Made by a program: the position numbers and the translations under genes
The notes under the pieces: generated by a model
Told to the model about the DNA's origin: nothing
The model's input: only the letters and a program-made list of their open reading frames with translations
Databases searched by the model: none
Origin: Thermoproteota archaeon
Lineage (GTDB): Archaea > Thermoproteota > Thermoprotei_A > Sulfolobales > NBVN01
Length of the DNA stretch: 64,000 nt
Direction: 5' to 3'
Assembly (NCBI GenBank): GCA_030550455.1
Contig: JAUQPH010000002.1
Coordinates: 164,950-228,949 of the forward strand
Part shown: piece after piece, positions 1 to 7,460 of the stretch
How the letters are laid out: each line of letters begins with the position of its first letter
Numbering within the stretch: the first letter of the stretch is position 1

Positions 1-2
1 CT

Positions 3-95
3 CTAAGTAGACTCAGCTTAGTACTCTTGTTCCTAGTTATAGCTGCTTTTATCGAAGTCTTTATCTCCCTGCCCATAGGATACCTGTTGAGGTGA
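3..95 (+). CDS. C-terminal end of a membrane protein, possibly SpoIIM/DUF95-like (partial)
   Basis: The frame is open from the window edge to a TGA at 93-95 and encodes 30 residues, mostly one hydrophobic helix containing AAFIEVFIS. SpoIIM/DUF95 membrane proteins often end in a similar hydrophobic helix with an (A)FIE(A/V)FI motif, so this may be the last transmembrane segment of such a protein. Only the tail is visible, so the family is a guess. It is followed 21 bp later by a same-strand gene, which suggests co-transcription. Confidence 0.45.
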   Translation, partial: LSRLSLVLLFLVIAAFIEVFISLPIGYLLR

Positions 96-116
96 TAGAA
101 GCTGTCTTACTGCAGC

Positions 117-464
117 ATGGCGGCAGAAGGACTAGCTAGAGCGTTAAGCGAGTACTTTAGAAGGAGGGGGTCTCTGACGGTAGGATACATCGAGCTCACC
201 GGGCAGCCCGATGTAAAAGTATCTCTGAGAGCAATAGCTCTTCACTACGAGGGTACTGAGGAACTTCCCTACCTTGAAGACGCACTAAAGGCTCTAAATA
301 AAGAAAGGTTATTAAAATACCTCGAGGAAAAAGTAGGCTGGAAGCCTGTATACGTTGAGGAAGAAGAATACATATCCATCCCATCGCACCAGTACGTAAG
401 TTACGTAAATGCATCGCAAGACTTCTTCAAGAACCTCTTAGAGCAGTACTGCGCAACTCAGTAG
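117..464 (+). CDS. hypothetical protein, 115 aa
   Basis: I do not recognise this protein. It is soluble and acidic, with a helix-rich N-terminal half and a run of Glu near residue 80 (YVEEEEYI). ATG at 117 is the first standard start after stop codons at 93-98 in the same frame. It lies directly downstream of a truncated membrane-protein tail on the same strand and probably shares its transcript. No signal peptide, membrane segment or metal motif is visible. Steady codon use and the absence of internal decay argue for a real gene. Confidence 0.6.
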   Translation: MAAEGLARALSEYFRRRGSLTVGYIELTGQPDVKVSLRAIALHYEGTEELPYLEDALKALNKERLLKYLEEKVGWKPVYVEEEEYISIPSHQYVSYVNASQDFFKNLLEQYCATQ

Positions 465-497
465 TAAACACTCGTACTTGCTATTCGATATCTCCAG

Positions 498-509
498 TCT
501 ATATAAGCC
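498..509 (+). promoter_or_regulatory. TATA-box promoter ahead of candidate C/D sRNA
   Basis: TCTATATAAGCCTTAGG reads as a strong archaeal TATA box on the plus strand, yet no protein gene follows on this strand until 1834. The same TATAAGCCTTAGG string occurs in the dph6 promoter near 18585. It most likely drives the small RNA at about 557-612, although the spacing (about 50 nt to box C) is longer than ideal. Confidence 0.45.
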
Positions 510-556
510 TTAGGTGATCGTAGACGATGGGTAGTGAGTAGTAAAAACTCAGTAAG

Positions 557-612
557 CAGATGGGGAAAGTCATGCCCACTGATGCGTGATGTAGTTTGGG
601 GTATCCGACTTG
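557..612 (+). ncRNA. candidate C/D box sRNA
   Basis: The elements are box C ATGGGGA (560-566, 5 of 7 matches to RTGATGA), a 12-nt guide, box D' CTGA (579-582), a 3-nt spacer, box C' GTGATGT (586-592), a second 12-nt guide, and box D CCGA (605-608, one mismatch). This geometry (two 12-nt guides and a very short D'-C' spacer) is typical of archaeal 2'-O-methylation guides. The same layout recurs at 26873-26921. The weak points are the degenerate C and D boxes. Targets were not identified. Confidence 0.45.
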
Positions 613-621
613 AAACTCTGT

Positions 622-786
622 TTATTTACGCAGTTGCGTACTTAGAAGCTTTCTCAGTCTCGCGGCCTCTATGGAAGCATTTTCAATAGTCATTAGCACA
701 TAGTGAACTACTTTATAGAGGAAATGTAGTTGCAGTCTCGGAGAAAGTGCTTCGTTGATGGACTTAGAGATAGAGACTCTACAGGA
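622..786 (-). CDS. possible small protein, Pcc1-like (uncertain start)
   Basis: Downstream of RNase Z on the same strand, an open frame of about 54 codons ends at 622-624. Its product contains SINEALSPRL and, later, IEAARLRKLLSTQL. These resemble the two conserved segments of the KEOPS subunit Pcc1 (a helix ending in aLxP, and a helix with an LR...NS core). The expected first beta strand is missing, and no ATG, GTG or TTG lies at a suitable position: a TAA at 787-789 closes the frame upstream. It could be a truncated gene, a frameshifted gene, one using a non-standard start, or chance. Only the fragment is well supported. Confidence 0.35.
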   Translation of the reverse strand, partial: SCRVSISKSINEALSPRLQLHFLYKVVHYVLMTIENASIEAARLRKLLSTQLRK

Positions 787-1540
787 TTAAGCTCAGGCGC
801 ATATACTTCGCAGTAGCGTAGGAGTTTAGGTGATGCCTTCTTGCCTCATTTTCTAAAAACGTTCTGTTTCTATACCTAGATGATATATGATAGAGAAAAA
901 GTATTCGTGCTTTAGTTTTTATCGCAAACGTAGCTGCCTCGAGAGCAGTTGTATGCTTAAACTCCTTTGCTCTATCTAGGTCTATCCAGGAGAACGTAGA
1001 GTCGTGTATTAAGACTGAGCAACTTAACCCAAGGTCTTCTCCAGCTAAAGGTCTGGTATCAGTCAGGTAACACATGCTGAAGTCATTACTCAAGCTGACT
1101 AGATAGCCGATAGTGAATACCGTGTGGTCTAAGAGCATAGCTCGAATAGTAACACCTCGGTCCCTTAGCTCCTCTGGTCCCTTCAGCTCTTGAACTTCTA
1201 AGCTACGACCTGGGTCAAAGTGCAGAGAGCTAAAGCTTTCATTAAGATACTTCATTAAACCAGGGGGTCCAAATATAGTTAGTGGAGGTGCCGGTTTAAA
1301 CATGAGCGTTCTGGTCTGTATAAATGGAACAAGACCTAGGACGTGGTCACCGTGTAGGTGTGTGATTAAGACATTACTCACTTTGCTCAACCCGAACCCT
1401 ATGCTCGCCAGCTTGTGTTGAACCCCCTCTCCGGAATCGAGAAGAATCAAGGTGGACCCAGCCTTGACAGCGACTGCTGGCATGTCGTCAGAACCAGCGT
1501 CCGGAGCACCAGTACCGAGGAAAAACAGAGAAGCTTTCAA
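779..1540 (-). CDS. rnz: ribonuclease Z (tRNase Z)
   Basis: This is a metallo-beta-lactamase-fold endonuclease that removes 3' trailers from tRNA precursors in the cytoplasm. The N-terminus LGTGAPDAGS and LLDSGEGVQ match the family. The metal ligands are visible as HLHGDH (residues 61-66), the His of LLDHT (about 139), TDTRP (Asp about 161) and late His residues at about 196 (HTTALEAA) and 218 (YHISSRY). At 253 aa it is shorter than the common length of about 300, with a reduced exosite arm region. The canonical HST of the family is HTT here. It is a single leftward gene; the short open frame at 622-786 may follow it. Confidence 0.92.
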   Translation of the reverse strand: MKASLFFLGTGAPDAGSDDMPAVAVKAGSTLILLDSGEGVQHKLASIGFGLSKVSNVLITHLHGDHVLGLVPFIQTRTLMFKPAPPLTIFGPPGLMKYLNESFSSLHFDPGRSLEVQELKGPEELRDRGVTIRAMLLDHTVFTIGYLVSLSNDFSMCYLTDTRPLAGEDLGLSCSVLIHDSTFSWIDLDRAKEFKHTTALEAATFAIKTKARILFLYHISSRYRNRTFLENEARRHHLNSYATAKYMRLSLIL

Positions 1541-1833
1541 GCGCCACCCTCACTAACTCTGCAGCAAGCTATTAAGCCAAACCTTCGGTAATAACGTGAA
1601 GCTAGTTCACTTATTCTTCAACTAATCAATCTCTGTTCTAACCAAAGATGTTCCAGCAGCTAAAAGCCTCCTTATTCTTTGAGTAGTGCTAGAGTTGTAG
1701 AACCTGCTGTATTTCTTGCTTCACCTGTTATGTAGTTCTAAGTTCTTCAACCTGAAGGTGCTCGTCCCTTCGGGGTTTGGAACCAGTAAAATAGTTATAT
1801 TGCTCTCAAAGTAGGTGATTGGGGTGAACGAGG

Positions 1834-2250
1834 GTGCTGAACCTAGACTACAACGAGCTACTCGAGAGGTTGTACTCTAAGCTACCTTCAAAGAGGGCTG
1901 AAGCCCCGATCGAAATACCGCCTCTCGAAACTGAAGTAGTCGGTATACACACTAAGGTCAAGAACTTTAAGCTAGTCTGTGAGATTATTAGTAGAGACCC
2001 AAGGCTAGTCTTAAGGTATTTGCTTAAGAGTATGGGTGCTAAGGGTAGCCTAGATAGAGACGGTAATGCGGTAATACACCAAAACGTTAGTAAGGCATCT
2101 CTCAACAAGTTGTTTGAAAAGTTCGTCGAGCTTTACGTTAGATGTCCTACGTGCCACTCGTATCAAACAGAACTAAAGAGAGAAGGCCGAATATGGATTC
2201 TAAAGTGCTTAGCTTGTGGTGCTGAATCAACAGTAAGACCTGCGTGGTAG
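1834..2250 (+). CDS. translation initiation factor 2 subunit beta (aIF2-beta)
   Basis: Beta subunit of the heterotrimeric aIF2, which delivers initiator Met-tRNA to the small ribosomal subunit. Residues 1-100 form the N-terminal helix and core alpha-beta domain. Residues 104-128 form the C-terminal zinc ribbon, CPTC then CLAC. The length (138 aa) is typical. The start is GTG at 1834; the alternative GTG at 1824 is out of frame. An AT-rich TATA-like stretch lies near 1790-1803. It heads an overlapping operon: the last 7 bp overlap the DUF424 gene, which overlaps nmd3. This initiation/ribosome cluster is common in archaea. Confidence 0.96.
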   Translation: MLNLDYNELLERLYSKLPSKRAEAPIEIPPLETEVVGIHTKVKNFKLVCEIISRDPRLVLRYLLKSMGAKGSLDRDGNAVIHQNVSKASLNKLFEKFVELYVRCPTCHSYQTELKREGRIWILKCLACGAESTVRPAW

Positions 2251-2567
2251 TATTGAGAGTTTACATAAAAGTCGTTGAAGTAGATGACGGTGGGTCTCTA
2301 AGGAAGGTTGTTGGAGTATGTGACGAGGACCTCCTCGGAAAGGTCTTTCGCGACGGAGACTTAGTTCTAGAGATTAACGAGGAGTTCTTTGGTGGCGATA
2401 TCGTGGAAATAGATGAGGCCATAGCGTTAGTAGAGTCTTCAAACAACGTGTTAGCAGTTGGGGAAAACATAGTGAGTAAGCTTATAGAGGTAGGGCTAGC
2501 TCACCCTCTAGCAGTTAATAGGATCTCTGGAATACCATACACAATAATACTTAGGTATGAGTCTTGA
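2244..2567 (+). CDS. DUF424 family protein
   Basis: A small archaeal protein of unknown biochemical role, characteristically encoded with aIF2-beta and NMD3. The family signature is seen as VCDEDLLGKVF (about residues 26-36), then an acidic loop and AVGENIVSKLIEVGLAHP. The GTG start at 2244 overlaps the aIF2-beta stop; TTG at 2253 is a possible later start. The 3' end overlaps nmd3 by 4 bp, so all three genes are probably translated from one mRNA. The context points to a role in translation or ribosome metabolism, but no activity can be assigned. Confidence 0.85.
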   Translation: MVVLRVYIKVVEVDDGGSLRKVVGVCDEDLLGKVFRDGDLVLEINEEFFGGDIVEIDEAIALVESSNNVLAVGENIVSKLIEVGLAHPLAVNRISGIPYTIILRYES

Positions 2568-3406
2568 GAACGTTTTGCGCTAAGTGCGGGCGCCAAGAGT
2601 CGAAAGACAGCCCCCTCATACAGGGGCTCTGCGCTAACTGCTTTACTAGTACTAAGAAGATAGTTCAGCTTCCTAACTCCATTGAGGTGTTTAAATGCGG
2701 TTCTTGTGGTGCGATAAGGTCCCGCAGGGGAAAGTTCTCCGAAGTTAATCTAACAGAGTACGTTAGAGACCTTGTTGGAGATTACATTGCAAGGGGGAGA
2801 GTGTCTGAGGGGGTTAGTCGGGTTAAAGTGTCTAGAGTCGAGCTTCAAGACGATGAAGCAGTAGTTGAAGTGGAGGGTGTGGTCGGTGAGACCGTCTTGC
2901 GCCAAGAGTTGAGGGTTAGGTTAATTACGAAGAGCACTACGTGCCCCGAGTGCCGTAAGTACAGAAGTAAGAGCTTTGAGGCAGTACTACAGTTAAGGCC
3001 CGGTAACTCAAGGGCATCAGCTCTAGTCACAAGAATAGTTAATGACATCTATAAGTACCCAGGTGTAGTAGACATCAAGGAGTCTAAAGAGGGTGTGGAC
3101 CTATACATAGCGGAAAAATCCTTGGCTACGCGGATAGTTAGGGACCTAGAGTCTAGCTACATCACAAAAGTGCTATCTACGTGGAAGGGATTTAAGTATG
3201 CTCGCAGAAAACCTAAAGCTGTATATTCTGTCAGGGTCTACGAGATTAAGAGAGGTGACCTTATTGAGCTAGAGGGTAGCATGTATGAGGTGATTGAAGC
3301 GAGTCCAAAAGCGGTAGTTCTACGCGACTTAAAGTCTGGAGGGACTCTTAGCTTCACTCTCAATAACCTGTGGCGACAGAGGCCCGTAATACACGAGAAG
3401 GGCTAG
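2564..3406 (+). CDS. archaeal NMD3 family protein
   Basis: Homologue of the eukaryotic 60S export adaptor Nmd3; in archaea it is presumed to act in late large-subunit maturation. The N-terminal zinc-binding region is clear: CAKC (5-8), CANC (23-26) and CGSC (45-48), with a further CPEC near residue 128. The C-terminal half contains the beta-rich domain of the family. The TTG start at 2564 overlaps the preceding DUF424 gene by 4 bp, which supports translational coupling. The 280-aa length suits an archaeal NMD3, which lacks the eukaryotic export-signal tail. Confidence 0.88.
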   Translation: MRTFCAKCGRQESKDSPLIQGLCANCFTSTKKIVQLPNSIEVFKCGSCGAIRSRRGKFSEVNLTEYVRDLVGDYIARGRVSEGVSRVKVSRVELQDDEAVVEVEGVVGETVLRQELRVRLITKSTTCPECRKYRSKSFEAVLQLRPGNSRASALVTRIVNDIYKYPGVVDIKESKEGVDLYIAEKSLATRIVRDLESSYITKVLSTWKGFKYARRKPKAVYSVRVYEIKRGDLIELEGSMYEVIEASPKAVVLRDLKSGGTLSFTLNNLWRQRPVIHEKG

Positions 3407-3452
3407 TAGTTGTTTTAGTACACTAGGTTTCACAGTTTTTGTAGGATTTTAT

Positions 3453-4115
3453 GTTGGCGTAAAACGCTTAGAGAAACACTATTCTACTAAAGCGGTCTGC
3501 GAGATTCTCGGGATAACCAATAGGACACTCAGGAGGTGGGTTAGTGAGGCATCCAGAAGCAGATAGTAGAGAAAGCACTAGAGCTCGAGCTCGGAGTAAG
3601 TGTAGGACTGTGTCTACCATAAAATTTTCTAAACTGTTTTAGCTACTATAGGTGTCTGGAGGACGCACCCGCCTCAATGACGACAGTGTAGCCATCAGGG
3701 GCGGGAGGACGCACCTACCCCTCGAGGTTGGCTCTGTAGTATCCGCTGATGTAGCCCCCAACGAACTTGCGATAGGCAAGCAGGAACTGAGGACGAAGCT
3801 CTTGAACAACGTGGGCAACCACTTGTAGACCCGAGAATTACGTCCAAGACGTGCCCCTGTGTAGCCTAGTCTATGGTGGGCTACGCCCAGAGGAGTGGTT
3901 GGAAACCAAGGTATGTGAAGTGTGAGAAATACGTGTTCATACGCTATAGAGACGTAACCAGAGCGTGGAACACAGCCCTAAGGCCAGGTGTGAGCCCCGG
4001 CCGTTGGGCTTGAAGAGTGCTCACAACCCCCGCGTAGAGTGGCTAGTAGCCGCAGTAAGCCGCGGGACAGGAGGCACAACCCGTCCTAGGAAAACCTATA
4101 GAGACCTAGGGCGGA
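3453..4115 (+). pseudogene. decayed IS607-like element (tnpA start, tnpB end)
   Basis: This intergenic stretch carries two recognisable relics. Near 3460-3567 a frame encodes an HTH of the IS607 serine-recombinase type (AVCEILGITNRTLRRWVSE) and then stops. Near 3850-4015 lies the end of tnpB: a CPC remnant, MVGYAQRSGWKP, YVKCEKY and RDVTRAWNTALR, which match the zinc ribbon and final catalytic-Asp region of TnpB. A right-end segment then ends at about 4110 (CCTAGGAAAACCTA). Everything between is lost. Stop codons and missing cysteines show it is dead. A direct repeat of GGAGGACGCACC occurs twice between 3655 and 3715. Confidence 0.7.
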
Positions 4116-4211
4116 GACAGACTCAAGTGCATAGTTGATGACTTAATGTGTAAAAGCGCTCTGGTATTTATGAAGTTCTTCTGTAGATATAGGAGCTTAA
4201 GTAAATATCTA

Positions 4212-4541
4212 GTGGTGAGAAAGCTGAGTCAAGCTAAACCAAAGGACGTACCAGTTCCGGAGAGTAAGACGCAGGTCATCTGTGTGGTCAGCCAGCTAGT
4301 CGGTGCTAACTACGTTAAAGTAGTCTGCACCGACGAGCAAACTCGTGTAGCTAGGATACCAGGAAAGCTCAGGAAGAAGGTCTGGATATCTCCACTCGAT
4401 GTAGTTTTAGTAGAGCTGTGGGCTGAAGTTAGTGACAAGGGTGATATAGTGTATAAGTATTCTCGAGACGAGAGAAAGAAGCTTATTGAATACGGCTATC
4501 TCGATCCTAAGCTTATCGAGTACGCTGGTGGTACCATATAG
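4212..4541 (+). CDS. translation initiation factor aIF1A
   Basis: OB-fold factor that binds the ribosomal A site and helps scanning and start selection with aIF1 and aIF2. The core motifs TRVARIPGKLRKKVWI and DVVLVELW are typical of eIF1A/aIF1A. The frame is open from 4146, but the first 22 residues do not resemble the family. GTG at 4212 or 4215 (V-V-R-K-L-S) gives the usual N-terminus, so I place the start there. In many archaea this gene precedes RIO1 and a KH/Pno1 gene. Here RIO1 follows, but KH lies 36 kb away. Confidence 0.93.
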   Translation: MVRKLSQAKPKDVPVPESKTQVICVVSQLVGANYVKVVCTDEQTRVARIPGKLRKKVWISPLDVVLVELWAEVSDKGDIVYKYSRDERKKLIEYGYLDPKLIEYAGGTI

Positions 4542-4618
4542 GACGTAGTGACATCGATAGATTAGTAGACGAGTACTACAGGCTTACCTCTAGAGAGCCC
4601 CGTAGAGTAGATAAGGAC

Positions 4619-5323
4619 TTGTTCGAAGTAGTCGAAGAAGTATTTGATGCAGCTACAGTTAGAGCTCTCCTGGAGCTAGTTCGCAGAAGGGTTATCTATG
4701 AGGTTAAGGGAGTCGTAAGTGCTGGAAAAGAAGCTAGAGTCTACTGGGGCAAGAGCTTCGAGAGGAAAGACATAGCTATAAAGATCTACCTAACCTCGTC
4801 AGCAGAATTCAGGAAGGGCATATCTAAGTACCTAGAGGCAGACCCAAGGTTCTCTGGAAGAGTTCCAACTTCAACTAGAAAGCTGTACTCGCTTTGGGCA
4901 AGGAAAGAGTTCAGCAACTACATGAGGATGTATGAGGCCGGCATCTCCGTACCTAAGCCTCTAGCCGTACACGAGAATATCCTCGTCATGGATTTCATAG
5001 GGTATGAGGGAGTTCCAGCACCGTTACTTAAGGACGTTGACCTAAGTTTAGAGGATCTCGAGAAGATATTTAAACATTTACTGGAGGATTTAAGGAGAAT
5101 GTATCAGAAGGCTCGACTAGTTCATGGAGACCTCAGCGAGTATAACGTCATGGTCTGGAAGGGAACACACTACATAATAGACGTGAGCCAAGCCGTAACC
5201 CTAGACCACCCAAACGCGATCGAGTACTTAGTCCGCGACCTAACCAACATAACTAGGTTTTTCAGTAGGCGCGGGTTAACCACTCCATCGTTAAGCGAGC
5301 TAATGGATTACATTAGCACCTAG
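4619..5323 (+). CDS. RIO1-type serine/threonine protein kinase
   Basis: Atypical kinase required for late small-subunit maturation. Visible motifs are the nucleotide loop SAGKEARVY (34-42), the Lys in AIKIY (about 55), the catalytic loop HGDLSEYN (169-176) and metal-binding IIDVSQ (186-191), with DHPNAIEYLVRD following. TTG at 4619 is the first standard start. The frame stays open and protein-like upstream to about 4538 (DIDRLVDEYYRL...), as expected for the RIO1 N-terminal helix, but has no ATG, GTG or TTG; the true N-terminus may lie there. It follows aIF1A directly. Confidence 0.93.
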   Translation: MFEVVEEVFDAATVRALLELVRRRVIYEVKGVVSAGKEARVYWGKSFERKDIAIKIYLTSSAEFRKGISKYLEADPRFSGRVPTSTRKLYSLWARKEFSNYMRMYEAGISVPKPLAVHENILVMDFIGYEGVPAPLLKDVDLSLEDLEKIFKHLLEDLRRMYQKARLVHGDLSEYNVMVWKGTHYIIDVSQAVTLDHPNAIEYLVRDLTNITRFFSRRGLTTPSLSELMDYIST

Positions 5324-5469
5324 TACTGTTAGTTCTTTTCACGCATTGTGTTATGAAGCTAAGTAGCAGCAAGAAGATAGGGAACCCAGCTCTCATAAAC
5401 CATCTTCGAGCATGTCCTCGCACATCTTCGTAATCGAGGTAGCACTAGTTAATACTTGATGAATGGGCT

Positions 5470-5720
5470 CAGCTCTGATGTAGGTTTATGCAAGTTGGTG
5501 TCGTCGCCTCACCTTCGTTTCCCGCATCGCTCTTGGGTTCGCATTACCCTCAGGGGCGTTCGGGAGCACCCCTAAACTCCAACACCTTGCGTATCCGTGG
5601 AATAGATTTGTACGTGCTACCACATCTCTATCTTCATAGTACGATATTCTGTCACTGCCATCTTTTAGCTTACTCCCACACCTTAGACGAGTTGATGACG
5701 TCCCCCTCGAGTTTACAGCC
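5470..5720 (-). pseudogene. tnpB 3'-end relic (family A)
   Basis: On the minus strand a frame reads through YYEDRDVVARTNLF, the final conserved region of IS605/IS607-type TnpB, followed by a tail with EGNANPRAMRE. The last 120 bp align well with 13893-14013 on the plus strand, ending in both places with an ACCTACAT...AGCTGA string that I take as the element right end. The upstream transposase is absent. This is a solo 3' fragment. It occupies the gap downstream of RIO1, where a KH/Pno1 gene would commonly be expected. Confidence 0.6.
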
Positions 5721-5799
5721 TGAAGGTGTTCGGCACTTCTGGCTATTTTCTTCTTGATCTCGATAGGAAACGTCTATAAGCTTTGTTTCTATCTGTTTG

Positions 5800-5945
5800 T
5801 GACGAGCTCGGGTGGCGATGGGGGCTATGTCCCGAGATACTCAGGGCTTAAACTAGGTGGGAGCTCCGTGCGGTTGGGCTCGGCTGCCACCCATGACCCA
5901 CGTGGACACCTAAATCTACGTGAACGAGGTGGAAGTCCCTAGATG
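5800..5945 (+). repeat. tnpB tail/right-end fragment (family C), copy 1
   Basis: About 100 bp here resemble 62735-62832. Shared words include CGTTGGGCTCG, GGACAC, TAAATC, ACGTG and AAGGTGGAA/GAGGTGGAA. The leading CCGTTGGGCT word is also shared with tnpB relics at 3985 and 40590, so this is probably the 3' end of another tnpB lineage. The stretch can be read as a short frame ending LRERGGSP, but no complete protein is present. The remainder up to 6203 shows no gene; only a leftover intergenic sequence is seen. Confidence 0.5.
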
Positions 5946-6203
5946 CGACCACGAATGAAAATAAAGTAATTAAGATGAACATCTAGAGACAAACGGTCAG
6001 CAGAATTCCACTTTAGTAAAAGGTTCGTAGCAACTTCAAGCTCTGCCACGGGAGAAAGCCAACTCAACTACCTTAGGCTAAGACTAGCTGTATTTTAAAC
6101 ATCACTATAACTGCCATAGAGCTTAGAAAAACGAGAGTTGGAGGAAAGCTTTAGGCCATGGAATACACATAAGGTAACTAGGTTAATAACCTAGGGTAGA
6201 AAG

Positions 6204-7460
6204 TTGAAGATGCTGAAGGTCGTATTGGTGGTTGCGGATGGCTTGGGAGATAGACCAGTGCCGAAGTTGGGGATGAAGACCCCGCTTGAGTTAGTAGACT
6301 TTAGTATAGTAGCTGACTTGCTTCATAAATCTGCGGTAGGTTTGTGGGATCCTATTCAGCCAGGCGTTAGGCCTGGAAGTGATACAGCGCATTTAGCTCT
6401 GTTTGGAGTCAACCCACTCAATAATTACCCCGGTAGAGGTCCTTTCGAAGCCATAGGTGCTGGTGCCATACTACACCCAGGGGATATAGCATTTCGAGGA
6501 AACTTCGCTACAGTTGATAAGAGCATGACAGTTATAGACAGAAGAGCTGGCAGAAGCATACCAGAAGCGAAGCAGTTGGTCAAGTACTTAAACGAAAACA
6601 TTGGTGAAATCGATGGCGTGAAAGTCGAGATATATCACGCGACTGAGCACAGAGTTGCCGTAGTCTTTAGAGGTACTTCCCTATCTGATGCGGTTAGTGA
6701 CACAGACCCCCACACTGAAGGCGTAAAGGTGCTAGAATCCAAGCCCCTAGTAGGTAGTGAGGAGGCAGAGAGGATGGCTAGAATCGTCAATATATTCACC
6801 AGAAGAGTTTACGAGTTACTAAGCGCTTGTCCACTGAACTCTAAGAGGGTCGAAAAAGGTGTGCCTCCTGCCAACGTAATACTACTCAGAGGAGCGGGTA
6901 AAATGGTTAAATACCCTAAGTTCTCCGAGAGAAGGGACGTAAACCTAAGAAAGGCTGTGGCTATATCAGCTACAGCTTTAGTTAAGGGAGTTTGCGCACT
7001 CTTAGGTTTTGAAACAGTGACTCCCCGGGGTGCTACTGGAGGAGTAGATAGCGATATAATGGCTAAAGCACGTGCAGCAGTAGATTTTTACAAGCAGGAC
7101 TACGACCTCATCTACGTGCATGTTAAGGGAACGGACTCAGCGTCCCATGACGGAAACCCAGAAGCTAAAGTCGGTGTAATCGAGAGAACCTTGAAGGGTA
7201 TATCCTATATAGTGGATAGAGTAGATTTAGGAGAAGTAGTGATCTCGTTTCTAGGGGACCATGCGACACCTGTTACAGTAAAGGACCACACCTCGGACCC
7301 TGTACCGGTGATGGTTTACGCTCCCGGGATCCTGGCAGACGGATTCTCTAAACTTACGGAGAGAGATGCTAGAAAAGGCTCTCTAGGAAGACTCAGAAAC
7401 ACCGAGCTATTCGGAGTTCTAATGGACTACTCAGGTAGAGCCGAGAAGTTCGGTGCCTAA
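6204..7460 (+). CDS. apgM: 2,3-bisphosphoglycerate-independent phosphoglycerate mutase (archaeal type)
   Basis: Interconverts 3- and 2-phosphoglycerate in glycolysis and gluconeogenesis. It belongs to the alkaline-phosphatase superfamily. Visible are the first metal site VVADGLGDRP (about 9-18), the phosphoserine region RPGSDTAHLALFG, YPGRGPFEA, and the late metal sites HVKGTDSASHDG and FLGDHATPV. The 418-aa length matches ApgM. TTG at 6204 and ATG at 6210 are both possible starts. The 3' end overlaps tmcA by 8 bp, so the two are co-transcribed. Confidence 0.95.
   Translation: MKMLKVVLVVADGLGDRPVPKLGMKTPLELVDFSIVADLLHKSAVGLWDPIQPGVRPGSDTAHLALFGVNPLNNYPGRGPFEAIGAGAILHPGDIAFRGNFATVDKSMTVIDRRAGRSIPEAKQLVKYLNENIGEIDGVKVEIYHATEHRVAVVFRGTSLSDAVSDTDPHTEGVKVLESKPLVGSEEAERMARIVNIFTRRVYELLSACPLNSKRVEKGVPPANVILLRGAGKMVKYPKFSERRDVNLRKAVAISATALVKGVCALLGFETVTPRGATGGVDSDIMAKARAAVDFYKQDYDLIYVHVKGTDSASHDGNPEAKVGVIERTLKGISYIVDRVDLGEVVISFLGDHATPVTVKDHTSDPVPVMVYAPGILADGFSKLTERDARKGSLGRLRNTELFGVLMDYSGRAEKFGA

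Noticed and set aside
1740-1790. TTCAACCTGAAGG ... CCCTTCGGGG region as a tRNA or riboswitch
   Set aside because: No cloverleaf or known riboswitch core can be formed; only a small hairpin is possible.
5450-5490. TTGATGA followed 12 nt later by CTGA, as a C/D sRNA
   Set aside because: No C' or second box pair follows, and the sequence is the conserved right end of the family A tnpB relic.
5488-5942. Two plus-strand reading frames downstream of RIO1
   Set aside because: They coincide with tnpB tail relics (one of them on the opposite strand) and lack sensible composition and starts.
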